DNA from: Blastopirellula sp. J2-11
Lineage (GTDB): Bacteria; Planctomycetota; Planctomycetia; Pirellulales; Pirellulaceae
Assembly: GCF_024584705.1 (NCBI RefSeq)
Contig: NZ_CP097384.1
Coordinates: 6,262,001 to 6,326,000 of the forward strand
Direction of reading: 5' to 3'
DNA length: 64,000 nt
In this document: positions 39,300 to 47,756 of the stretch, piece by piece
Position numbering within the stretch: the first letter of the stretch is position 1
Layout: each line of letters starts with the position of its first letter
Made by a program: the position numbers and the translations under genes
Notes under the pieces: model-generated
Told to the model about the DNA's origin: nothing
The model's database searches: none
What the model saw: the letters and a program-made list of their open reading frames with translations, nothing else

Positions 39300-40013
39300 C
39301 TACGATCGACCAGACCCGCGGCTGGCGATCTCTTCCAAGAGATCGGTTTGCAACTGCTGAATCTCCAACAACCTTTGCCATTGATGAGTGAGCAGCAAGT
39401 CGAGTTTTGAGTGAAGATGGCGAATCTCAAGCTCCGCTTTCAAATTCACGCGATAGTCATGTTCGGCCCGCAGGCGATCTTTCGCCTCTTGACGATTCTG
39501 ACTCATCATGATGACCGGCGCTTGAATCGCTGCAAGACAAGATAACACCAGATTGAGCAAAATGAAGGGAAAGGGATCAAACGGCGTCGTCAGCAGCGTG
39601 ATCGAGTTCAACATGATCCAGACGACCAGCACCGCGCCAAACAGCAGGATAAAGGTCCAACTGCCGCCGAAACTAGCGACGCGATCCGCGAGTCGCTGCC
39701 CGAGCGACTTTTGCTCTTCAAATTCTTCGTCGGGGTTTTCCGCCAAAATCTCGTGCTGTCGCAGACTCTCGACGACCTGGTCTTCTAAGACTGACAGTTC
39801 GCCCCGCTCGGTCTCCAGCGAATGCTGAACATAGTCGGCCCGGAACCGATTCAAATCGGCGACGCAGATGTGGCTCGCGTCGTTCCAGGCAGGACACGCT
39901 TGCTCGATCAATTTGCCCACCGAAGCACGGACCAAATCGGCCGGCAGAACGGCATCGGCCGAGAACGACTTGCCGCAGATATCGCAACGGATTTCGAATT
40001 TGCGTTTCGCCAT
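39300..40013 (-). CDS. DUF1003 family membrane protein
   Basis: A 237-residue protein. An N-terminal CDICGKSFSADAVL segment with two Cys could be half of a metal site. The DUF1003 core (SLGQRLADRVASFGGSWTFI, then LNSITLLTTPFDPFPFILLN) has two membrane segments, at about 123-143 and 158-178. A helical, charged C-terminus follows (EHDYRVNLKAELEIRHLHSK, LLEIQQLQTDLLEEIASR). GAGG lies 5 bases before ATG 40013. It probably sits in the inner membrane. It may be co-transcribed with mprF, which starts 33 bp later. The function of DUF1003 is unknown. Confidence 0.85.
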   Translation of the reverse strand: MAKRKFEIRCDICGKSFSADAVLPADLVRASVGKLIEQACPAWNDASHICVADLNRFRADYVQHSLETERGELSVLEDQVVESLRQHEILAENPDEEFEEQKSLGQRLADRVASFGGSWTFILLFGAVLVVWIMLNSITLLTTPFDPFPFILLNLVLSCLAAIQAPVIMMSQNRQEAKDRLRAEHDYRVNLKAELEIRHLHSKLDLLLTHQWQRLLEIQQLQTDLLEEIASRGSGRS

Positions 40014-40171
40014 TTGAACCTCGCAGGCTCCCCGAAAATGCGACCGCTCGCGACGGCCAGTCGCCGCCGTCGTTTGGCGCCTAGACGACCTTAAAAGAAA
40101 ACGTTGTCGAAGCAGACCATACGCTGCGCTCCGCTGCAACCAATCTCCGGTTGGCGCAAATCGTCGATTTT

Positions 40172-40200
40172 TTGCGTCGCCGCAAAGCAGGGGGTATGAT
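40172..40200 (+). promoter_or_regulatory. Sigma-70 promoter of the SUFU-domain gene
   Basis: TTGCGT (40172-40177) and TATGAT (40195-40200) with a 17-base spacer ending in GGGGG. It lies 74 bp before the gene and nearly matches the promoter at 34918. Confidence 0.65.
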
Positions 40201-40273
40201 CAAACGACCCGGCGGCACTTTGCTTTCGGAGCCAACTTGCGATCTCTCTTCCACTGCGTGCGGAGTTCTCTCG

Positions 40274-41881
40274 ATGCCGATCGAATTTGCTTGCCCGGTC
40301 TGCAGTAAACGTTTCAAAGTGGACGACCAGCACGTCGGCCGTAAAACCACTTGCAAAGCTTGCGGCGCCGCGATCACCGTTCCCGAGCAAGGCGAGGCGC
40401 AGCTCGCCGGAAATTCGATCGGCGGCAGCACGCTGTACGATCATTCGCACAAGGTGAAGCAAGGGTTTGAGATCGCGACCGGAGATGATGATCTGATCGA
40501 AGCGGTAAGCCGACACATCGAAAAGCATATCGGCCCGGTCGAATCCGTATTTCACGAGATCATTTCGGAAACGGTGCATGTCGACATCTTCTACGTCAAG
40601 CCGACGCAAGATCGTCCGTACTACACGCTCATCACCTCTGGCATGGCCGAGCGTCCCATGACGACGCCGCCTGGCGCCGAAGAGTTGGCCTACGCCGAAC
40701 TGATTCTTTGCCTGCCGGCCAGTTGGCCCCTGACGGAAAAAGCCTTCCAAGACGAAGCGAACTATTGGCCGATTCGCTGGATGAAAATTTTGGCCCGCTT
40801 TCCACACGACTACGAAACCTTCTTTACCGTGTCGCACACGATCCCCGGGGGCAATCCGCCGGAAGAGTTTGACGCCAGCACGCCGATGGGTTGCTGGATG
40901 TTCATTCCGCCGATCATGTTTGATGAAGCGGCCTGGGAAATGGAGCATGACGGCCACACGGTTCATTTCCTCTACATGCTGCCGCTGCATCTTGATGAAA
41001 TGGAATTCAAATTGAAGGTAGGCTATGACGAAGCGACCGATCGATTGATGGATAGCTTTAGTATCATCGAATTGATCGACATGCAGCGTCCCAGTTTTTA
41101 TCAGCTGGAAGCTTCGGGACAACTTCGCGCAGCGCGCCAGGGGATCGTCGTCCATTGTCCCTGCGGTGCGACCTACGATGTCGAAACCAGCCTGGCCGGC
41201 CAAACGACCCCTTGTCGAAAATGCGGCCAGCCCGTTTATGCTTCGTGCTCGACGCTCGCGCTCTCTGGCAAACATCCAGCTGGGGCGGCGGCTTCACACC
41301 CAGCCGGCGTACGAATGAGCCTGTTTCGCTACTATTCGTATCGTCCGATAGAATATCTGTGGTGGTTAATTCCGCTCCTTCTCTTTCTGGCGCTGGGCGG
41401 TCTGCTGCATTGGGGATTTTTTGTTCTCGCGGCGCTGTTGTTGGTTCCCGCCGCGCTGCGACCTCGCGCTCTGCGCTATCACTTTATGGACGGCGATACC
41501 TGCGCGGCCGTGGTAGTTTCTCTGGAACCGCCGCTGCTGGCCGTGTTAACCGACGTCAATGCGACGGGGTTTGGCGATCCGCAGATGGTGATCAAGATCA
41601 TGTCGCACTACCTGCGCGAGCTCGACGGCGTACCGGTCAAGCTGGGCCAGAAGGTCGTCGCAGCCGCTTTTTATACGCAGGATTTTTCGGGTGAAGAACG
41701 AGACGGACCCAAACGCTGGGGCGACTTCGAGCCGCTTCCCATTCAATACGGCTCCGGCGATCCGGCCGCTCTGCGGCATGTGATGTCCCAGGTTTCCAAA
41801 AATACCTGGCGACAACTGCAAGAGGGCGTAAAGCAGATTCCGCGTCCCTTTCAGCCTGGCATTTACGACGTCGACGTCTAG
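40274..41881 (+). CDS. Suppressor-of-fused domain protein with zinc ribbons
   Basis: A 535-residue protein. An N-terminal zinc ribbon with two CxxC pairs (FACPVCSKRFKVDD and TTCKACGAAITV) is followed by a SUFU domain at about 70-300 (ISETVHVDIFYVKPTQDRPY, TLITSGMAERPM, ELILCLPASWPLTEKAFQDE). A second CxxC ribbon (VHCPCGATYDVETS, PCRKCGQPVYAS) comes next, then two adjacent membrane segments (YLWWLIPLLLFLALGGLLHW, FFVLAALLLVPAALRPR), and a C-terminal domain of about 140 residues. GGAG is 8 bases before ATG 40274, and its promoter lies upstream. SUFU domains in bacteria are often immunity proteins or sensors; here the partner is unknown. Confidence 0.85.
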   Translation: MPIEFACPVCSKRFKVDDQHVGRKTTCKACGAAITVPEQGEAQLAGNSIGGSTLYDHSHKVKQGFEIATGDDDLIEAVSRHIEKHIGPVESVFHEIISETVHVDIFYVKPTQDRPYYTLITSGMAERPMTTPPGAEELAYAELILCLPASWPLTEKAFQDEANYWPIRWMKILARFPHDYETFFTVSHTIPGGNPPEEFDASTPMGCWMFIPPIMFDEAAWEMEHDGHTVHFLYMLPLHLDEMEFKLKVGYDEATDRLMDSFSIIELIDMQRPSFYQLEASGQLRAARQGIVVHCPCGATYDVETSLAGQTTPCRKCGQPVYASCSTLALSGKHPAGAAASHPAGVRMSLFRYYSYRPIEYLWWLIPLLLFLALGGLLHWGFFVLAALLLVPAALRPRALRYHFMDGDTCAAVVVSLEPPLLAVLTDVNATGFGDPQMVIKIMSHYLRELDGVPVKLGQKVVAAAFYTQDFSGEERDGPKRWGDFEPLPIQYGSGDPAALRHVMSQVSKNTWRQLQEGVKQIPRPFQPGIYDVDV

Positions 41882-41954
41882 CCTGAGCCGCCAATTTTCG
41901 ATTTCGCAAGAACGATCAAGATCCGACTTTTTCCGGCGGCTAGAATTCGATCGT

Positions 41955-42815
41955 ATGAACGCGACACGCCAGCGATACGAAGCCAAGATTCTCCGCGTCC
42001 AGCTCTTCATCCAGAATCACCTGGACGAAGATCTGTCACTGGAACATTTGGCGGCGGCGGCCGATTATTCGCCTTGCCATTTTCACCGAATCTTTCGCGG
42101 TATCGCTGGTGAAAGCGCTGATGACTACGTCCGCCGGTTGCGAATGGAGCGTGCCGCTCAGTCGCTGCGGTATCGTCGTCGCTCGGTGCTGGACGTTGCG
42201 CTCGACGCTGGATACGGATCGCACGAAGCGTTTACCCGCGCCTTCGTGCGCACGTTTGGCGTCACTCCCAGCGACTATCAGACGCTGGAACATCCGCCTG
42301 CATCGATTAAGGAATCTCTCATGTCGACCCTCCAATACAGTTCGGCCAACGTTCGTATCGAAATCCAACCCTCGCGCCGGCTGGCCTACATCCGCGTCGT
42401 CGGCCAATACAATCACGAGAATCTAAATCCCGCGTTTGGCCGCATCATCCAGTTCGCCGCCGCAAACAACTTGATGACCGGCTGCACCGAGTGCGTCGGC
42501 GTCTATCACGACGATCCCGACGTCACCGCCCCTGAGAAACAAAGGGCCGATGTCGGCGTCACAGTCGACGAGACGTTTCAACCGATCGACGACATCCAAG
42601 TGCAAACCATCCCCAGCGGCCGCTGCGCCATTCTGCGGCACCAGGGACACTACGACACGTTACACGAAGCCTACCGCTGGTTCTTCGCAGTCTGGCTCCC
42701 CGACAGCGGCCACGAACCCGGCGACTTCCCGGCGTACGAAGTCTACGTAAACGACGCCAGCCAACTGCCGCCAGAAGAGTGGCTGACGGATATCTGCGTA
42801 CCGTTGGGGGAGTGA
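41955..42815 (+). CDS. AraC-type regulator with GyrI-like effector domain
   Basis: A 286-residue protein. The AraC DNA-binding domain is N-terminal (LSLEHLAAAADYSPCHFHRI and SVLDVALDAGYGSHEAFTRA, two helix-turn-helix units, residues about 12-112). The C-terminal half (residues 120-286) is a GyrI/Rob-like effector domain (RRLAYIRVVGQYNH, ILRHQGHYDTLHEAYRWFF). Such regulators bind lipophilic or drug-like ligands. It starts 73 bp after the SUFU gene and may share its transcript. No target operator can be named. Confidence 0.92.
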   Translation: MNATRQRYEAKILRVQLFIQNHLDEDLSLEHLAAAADYSPCHFHRIFRGIAGESADDYVRRLRMERAAQSLRYRRRSVLDVALDAGYGSHEAFTRAFVRTFGVTPSDYQTLEHPPASIKESLMSTLQYSSANVRIEIQPSRRLAYIRVVGQYNHENLNPAFGRIIQFAAANNLMTGCTECVGVYHDDPDVTAPEKQRADVGVTVDETFQPIDDIQVQTIPSGRCAILRHQGHYDTLHEAYRWFFAVWLPDSGHEPGDFPAYEVYVNDASQLPPEEWLTDICVPLGE

Positions 42816-43188
42816 GCAAAGAAAGATAGCGATAGCCTTCTTTACAAGTCTGAATTGTGCTCACTTCACTTCCGTTGATGAACGGATCTGCGCCTTGGCG
42901 CAGTTTCACGTATGTCGGAGCATAAATCCTGTGAAATGATCTTGAATCAAATCTGGAGAGTCGCCATAACCGAATTTCGCGGGGGGGAAAGCGCCCGTCG
43001 CGACTGAGACCCCACAGAATCGACATTCCACAATTCCCCCTATCAACTCGGACCTGTCGTGATGCAGCGACGGGGTTGCCAGGTAGCTCATTTGGCATTA
43101 TTTTGGCGGCGATTAACGTCCAGATTTCCTTACGGGAATTTATTAAGACGTAAAGGGGGCCTGGGCAGTCGATATAAAGTTTCTTTCC
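42816..43188. other. Intergenic region before the glycan cluster
   Basis: No gene. A possible promoter, TTGCCA at 43074 with TATTTT 17 bases later, is weak. No known RNA was recognised. Confidence 0.35.
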
Positions 43189-44457
43189 ATGCGACGATTC
43201 ACAATACTTATTGCAACCGATGTCAGTTTCTGGCTCGAAGCGCAAGGGAGCCATCAGCGCATCCTGGCGCTCACAGATTTCTTGCGTGAGCGCGGCCATG
43301 ATTTACATATTGCGTTTTCGGAATCGCTAAGCGCCGAGGCGACTTTCTTTTTAGGAAAACTGGGCTATTCGATTCACGACATATCGCCGCGACTGCCCAA
43401 ACAAAAATTCTTCCGGAAAAAAGCGGGACAAATAGGGCGGGAAGTAGTTCGGTTTCTTCGTCGTTTCGGTTGCTTCCTGCCGACTTTTGAAAAGTATTCC
43501 GAAAATTCGGGAAACCGGTTTCGAACGGTCGTCGATCAGATAAAGCCCGACGTGATTATTATTGAATACATGCGCCAGGCATATCTCACCAGCTTCCTTG
43601 ATGAGGATGTTCGTCGACGCACCAAATATCTGATTGATACGCACGATGTGATCTCAGAACGCTGTCAGGTTTTGTCAGAGCTAGGACTCTGGTCATTTGC
43701 CCCTGTCACTGCCGAGAACGAACGAAATGCGCTCAGCGTGGCGGACGCAATCATCGCGATTCAATCGCATGATGCGAGAAAGTTCCAAGCGTTGCTTCCG
43801 ACCTCTGAAGTCCTCGTCGCGATGCACCCCGTGCAAGCCCGCTATGTATCGCTTCCTTGCGAGATGGATGACTCGAATATTGCTCTCGGCTTTCTTGGCA
43901 GCACGAATGAACCGAATGTCGAAGCGATAAAGGACTTGATCGCGGCCATTTATCCAGCGGTGCGAGCTCGCACAAAACGAAGAGTGACGCTCTTGGTCGC
44001 AGGGCAAGTTTGCGATGCGTTTCGCAAAAAATACGCCCGAGAATATGCGGCTCGACCTGAAGGGGTTGAATTTCTCGGGTTTTTGACAGATCCTGAAGAG
44101 TTTTATCGACGCACTGACATTGTTGTTAATCCCGTGTCATGCGGGAGCGGGCTGAAAATCAAATGTGTTGAAGGCCTTGCCCGCGCTCGTCCGGTGGTTA
44201 CGACTCCCATTGGCGCGGAAGGTTTAGAGATTGCGATTGGCCACGGCTTGTTTGTATCGCCAACGGTCGAGCATTTCGCTCAGCATGTGCTCCAACTCAT
44301 CGACGACCCGAATCTACTCCGTCGATCTAGCTCGCAAGCCTACGACTTTGCCGAAGAACATCTATCGGCAAATGCAGTGTTTCGTAGCCTGGAAGAGTGG
44401 ATTAACTGCAATTGCGGCGATAGCCCCGTTCTGCAAGTCGCGAGTTCCAGTCACTAA
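43189..44457 (+). CDS. Glycosyltransferase, GT4-like (GT-B fold)
   Basis: A 422-residue glycosyltransferase. The N-terminal half has the acceptor-type Rossmann domain (ILIATDVSFWLEAQGSHQRI, DVIIIEYMRQAY). The C-terminal half has the donor-nucleotide domain with GFLGSTNEPNVEAIKDLI and the GT4 signature DIVVNPVSCGSGLKIKCVEG followed by RPVVTTPIGAEGL. It probably transfers a sugar onto a lipid-linked or peptide glycan. It is the first gene of a run of glycan genes on the plus strand. The region is more AT-rich than the flanks. Confidence 0.88.
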   Translation: MRRFTILIATDVSFWLEAQGSHQRILALTDFLRERGHDLHIAFSESLSAEATFFLGKLGYSIHDISPRLPKQKFFRKKAGQIGREVVRFLRRFGCFLPTFEKYSENSGNRFRTVVDQIKPDVIIIEYMRQAYLTSFLDEDVRRRTKYLIDTHDVISERCQVLSELGLWSFAPVTAENERNALSVADAIIAIQSHDARKFQALLPTSEVLVAMHPVQARYVSLPCEMDDSNIALGFLGSTNEPNVEAIKDLIAAIYPAVRARTKRRVTLLVAGQVCDAFRKKYAREYAARPEGVEFLGFLTDPEEFYRRTDIVVNPVSCGSGLKIKCVEGLARARPVVTTPIGAEGLEIAIGHGLFVSPTVEHFAQHVLQLIDDPNLLRRSSSQAYDFAEEHLSANAVFRSLEEWINCNCGDSPVLQVASSSH

Positions 44458-44511
44458 GCGCTTCTCGCAACCTCGTCACGCTGCTAACCCAACCAAGGAG
44501 CTTCGAGGTAA

Positions 44512-45615
44512 GTGAAGCCATCTCGAGCCGTATGCACGATCGTCACAAAATCGCACCTCGCGTACGCCAGGGGTCTTGCGCATTCTCTGAAAGAGCACGA
44601 GCCTGGCTTGACGCTCTATGTGTTGCTGGCCGATCGGATCGATGACTACTTCATACCGGAAGATGAACCCTTTCAGCTGGTACGACTCGAGGATCTTTAT
44701 TTTCAAGAGCCTCTAGTCCGAATGTCGTTCTACTATTCTCCTTTTGAGTTTTGTTGCGCAATCCGTCCCCACTTGCACCATTACATGATGGCGAGCACCG
44801 ATTGCGATCAGTGGATTTATCTCGACAGCGACATCATCGTCTGCGGCAAACTCGAACCGATCTTCGCCCAACTGCAACAATCGCCGCTGCTGATCAGCCC
44901 TCACTTGACAACGATCAACGACATGTCGCTTTCGGTCGAAGTTGGCGTGATTAAGTATGGAATCTATAACGGCGGTTGCATTGCTCTTCGCAGGTCGCAA
45001 CTCGCGGAGCGATTTATCGAATGGTTTCGCACTCGACTTGAGTTTTACGCTTTGAATCGGGATCGTCTTAGCGGAGACCAGCCTTGGCTCAACCTAGTTC
45101 CGATCGCGTTTCCAGAGATGCTGGAATTGCGACATCCTGGGACCAACGTCGGCTACTGGAATTTGCATGAACGACAGATCGATGTTGATGCAGACGGCAA
45201 CTTTACAGCTAACGGACAACCACTGATATTCGCGCATTTTAGCGGCGGCGACTTCGCAAACCCGGAACACGTTTTTACTCGCGGCAAACAGTTCGACGCA
45301 CCGATTACGGATGCATTGAGACAGTTGTTCCGCAAGTATGTCCACTATGTAACAAGTTCCGACCTTAGCACGACGAGCCAATGGCCATACACATTTAATT
45401 ACTTCAACGATGGCAGCGAAATCTCTCCGCAAATGCGAACCGGATACTACAAGCAGGCCCTATCGGGTACTGTCGCCACTTCGTCTCCCTTCGAACATCC
45501 ATTGCAATTCCGACCTGCCGCTGAAAAGCAGTTGCCACGAAAGCGTCTGAAAACCAAGGTTCGTGAATTCCTCAAATCGAGTTTCAATCTCTTTCGGTCC
45601 GCCCAAAGCATCTGA
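44512..45615 (+). CDS. Glycosyltransferase, GT-A fold, GT8-like
   Basis: A 367-residue protein. The N-terminal TIVTKSHLAYARGLAHSLKE and YVLLADRIDDYF, then the metal-binding DSD motif in WIYLDSDIIVCGKLEPIFAQ, show a GT-A fold. SGDQPWLNLVP and HPGTNVGYWNLHERQI follow, both also found in the minus-strand protein at 51656 in altered form. So the two are paralogues. GTG 44512 has GAGG 5 bases upstream and AAGGAG further away. It lies 54 bp after the GT4-like gene. Confidence 0.82.
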   Translation: MKPSRAVCTIVTKSHLAYARGLAHSLKEHEPGLTLYVLLADRIDDYFIPEDEPFQLVRLEDLYFQEPLVRMSFYYSPFEFCCAIRPHLHHYMMASTDCDQWIYLDSDIIVCGKLEPIFAQLQQSPLLISPHLTTINDMSLSVEVGVIKYGIYNGGCIALRRSQLAERFIEWFRTRLEFYALNRDRLSGDQPWLNLVPIAFPEMLELRHPGTNVGYWNLHERQIDVDADGNFTANGQPLIFAHFSGGDFANPEHVFTRGKQFDAPITDALRQLFRKYVHYVTSSDLSTTSQWPYTFNYFNDGSEISPQMRTGYYKQALSGTVATSSPFEHPLQFRPAAEKQLPRKRLKTKVREFLKSSFNLFRSAQSI

Positions 45616-45980
45616 TAAACGTCTGCTCCGAATTGACCATAAATAGGCGACGAACCGATGTCCGCCTCCAAGCTCAAAGCAGACGGCACGAGAAGCGTTT
45701 TGATTTCGTGGAAGCCCCCCTCACACAATCGTCTAACAATGTCGTTGAGACACGCAAACGATTTGCTGTAAATCGCTTCATGGTCATATCTTGCGTCGTT
45801 TTACCGCCCAGCTGATCGGGGTTGTGTATCGGCCCGGACCGCGTTCTAATGTCCGCCAGCGCTTTGATATGCGCGAGATTTCATCCGCGTCTTGTTCGCC
45901 CCTAACAGAGATGCGAAGTCCCAACGAAATATCGACGTCGTTTTTTGTCGGCCAGTGAATACTGTATTTAGGTTACCCAG
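45616..45980. other. Intergenic region inside the glycan cluster
   Basis: AT-rich spacer. No supported reading frame, repeat or RNA. The next gene probably has its own promoter here; a confident one was not found. Confidence 0.35.
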
Positions 45981-47756
45981 ATGTCTGAACAGCCTGTGTC
46001 CACATGGGAAGCCGGAGAAATTGGTTCCCTCGAAATCGCACCCTGCCCTCTATGCGGGGGCGAGAGCATCACGCCGCTGACGGTTGGTGATCAGCATAAT
46101 GTGGGCTTGGTGACAGTCTTATGCGACAAGTGCGGACAAGGTTTCTTACGAGCGCGTCCGACGCAAGCTTGGTATGAAGCGTTCTACCGTGATGCATACT
46201 GGCCGCGGTATTTCCGCGAATCGCGAGAGCAATTGCAACAAGCGGAAGTAAAACATGCGCAGTCAATTCTTAGTACGCTAGAAAACGCCTTCTCCTCTCC
46301 CGAAAAAGTCGCCCTTGATTTCGGCTGCGCACTAGGCGGCATGTTGTCGGCGATGAAGGAGATTTTTCCTGATGTGAAAGCCTGCGGATACGAAGAGTCG
46401 ACAGAAGCCGGAGCTTACTGTCGTTCGAATGGGTTCGACGTCATCGATCGTGATTTGGGAGAAATTGTTCGGCGGTACGAAGGAAAGTGCGATCTAATAA
46501 CATCCGTCAACGGGCTGAATCGTTTTGCACGTCTTGGCGATTGCTTAGCGGCGATTGCCGCATGCTTGTCCCCAACTGGGCAATTAATTCTGCAACTGCC
46601 TGACTTATCTTCGGATGCCTTGAGGGGAATCCAATTCTTCCAAATTGCTCATGTAAATTATTTCACGCCCCAATCGATCCATCGTGCGCTGGCCCGGCAC
46701 GGTATAAAAGTCGATAGCATTGAGCACGATCCGGAAGGAAACGGAACTTTGATGACGATCAAAGCTCGCAAATCTGCAAAGGCCCCCGAAGTTAGCGAGT
46801 GCGGACCGGAAGAATTACAAGCGATTCTCACGAATGTCGCTGAGTGTTGCATCAACATCAAAGCGTCCCCTAACTCTAAAGATTCAGTTCAACAGCGAAA
46901 ACGCAAGAAACCTCTAACGAGGGTCAGTAAGGCTATTTTCACTCCGATCATTCGAAAATTTTCGCGAATTCTCTACCAAGCTGATCCCGTAGAGACACTC
47001 GAACGATTGGCGATTCTCGAAAAGAAAGTGAATGCTTTAGAGATCGGGAATCGAGAAACTCTGCGTCGCATGGAAGTGATGGTAATGGCACAGGAGAATG
47101 CGGACTTAATGTGGTTGTACCAAAACCGTGAACATCGCATGGACGCAAATGTTCCCAACATCTTCAAAGAGAACCGCCGACAGTTCCACAAGAATCGGTA
47201 TCGCTTCGCCAGCGCATTGACTCGAGGTCGTCGAGTTGCCGATATTGCTTGCGGCGTCGGCTATGGATCTCATCTTCTCTTGCATCAGGGCGGGGCCGAG
47301 AGCGTCACGGGTATTGATCTTGATAACGAAGCGGTTGCATATGCTTCACGAGCCTATGGCGATCCGAAGATTCAATTTCTGTGCGCCTCTGGCGATCAGA
47401 CTCCACTCGAGACAAGTTCCATCGACGCCGTCGCTTCCTTCGAAACGATTGAACATGTCCCGTCTGATTCCGGATTACTCGCCGAGTTTCATCGCATATT
47501 GCGGCCAGGCGGCATATTGATCTGCTCGACGCCGAATGACTGGCCAGTAGAAGACGCTGAATTTCATGTGCGATCTTATGACTTGAAAGCGTTTGAAGCG
47601 GCAATTGAACAATACTTCCAAATCAAACAGATGTTCAATCAAAACTCCGGCGCCGATTGGCGTTTTAACCACCATCAGGCGCCCGGCATTACGGCCACTA
47701 CGCCCAAGAATCAACTCCTGGCCGAATGCTATATCGTCGTCGCCGAGAAAAAATAG
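45981..47756 (+). CDS. Protein with two SAM-dependent methyltransferase domains
   Basis: A 591-residue fusion. A small zinc-binding head (CPLCGGESITP, CDKCGQGF) starts the protein. The first methyltransferase (about 95-260) has VALDFGCALGGMLSAMKEIF and LSPTGQLILQLPDL. A linker of about 100 residues is helical and charged (PVETLERLAILEKKVNALEI). The second methyltransferase (about 400-590) has RVADIACGVGYGSHLLLHQG, VTGIDLDNEAVAYASRAYG, SFETIEHVPSDSGLLAEFHR and RPGGILICSTPNDWP. It probably methylates sugars of a surface glycan. It ends inside or just before the next gene. Confidence 0.85.
   Translation: MSEQPVSTWEAGEIGSLEIAPCPLCGGESITPLTVGDQHNVGLVTVLCDKCGQGFLRARPTQAWYEAFYRDAYWPRYFRESREQLQQAEVKHAQSILSTLENAFSSPEKVALDFGCALGGMLSAMKEIFPDVKACGYEESTEAGAYCRSNGFDVIDRDLGEIVRRYEGKCDLITSVNGLNRFARLGDCLAAIAACLSPTGQLILQLPDLSSDALRGIQFFQIAHVNYFTPQSIHRALARHGIKVDSIEHDPEGNGTLMTIKARKSAKAPEVSECGPEELQAILTNVAECCINIKASPNSKDSVQQRKRKKPLTRVSKAIFTPIIRKFSRILYQADPVETLERLAILEKKVNALEIGNRETLRRMEVMVMAQENADLMWLYQNREHRMDANVPNIFKENRRQFHKNRYRFASALTRGRRVADIACGVGYGSHLLLHQGGAESVTGIDLDNEAVAYASRAYGDPKIQFLCASGDQTPLETSSIDAVASFETIEHVPSDSGLLAEFHRILRPGGILICSTPNDWPVEDAEFHVRSYDLKAFEAAIEQYFQIKQMFNQNSGADWRFNHHQAPGITATTPKNQLLAECYIVVAEKK

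Noticed and set aside
40151-40273. Upstream in-frame start for the SUFU-domain protein.
   Set aside because: The extension covers the promoter at 40172-40200, and ATG 40274 has a ribosome binding site and the zinc ribbon right behind it.
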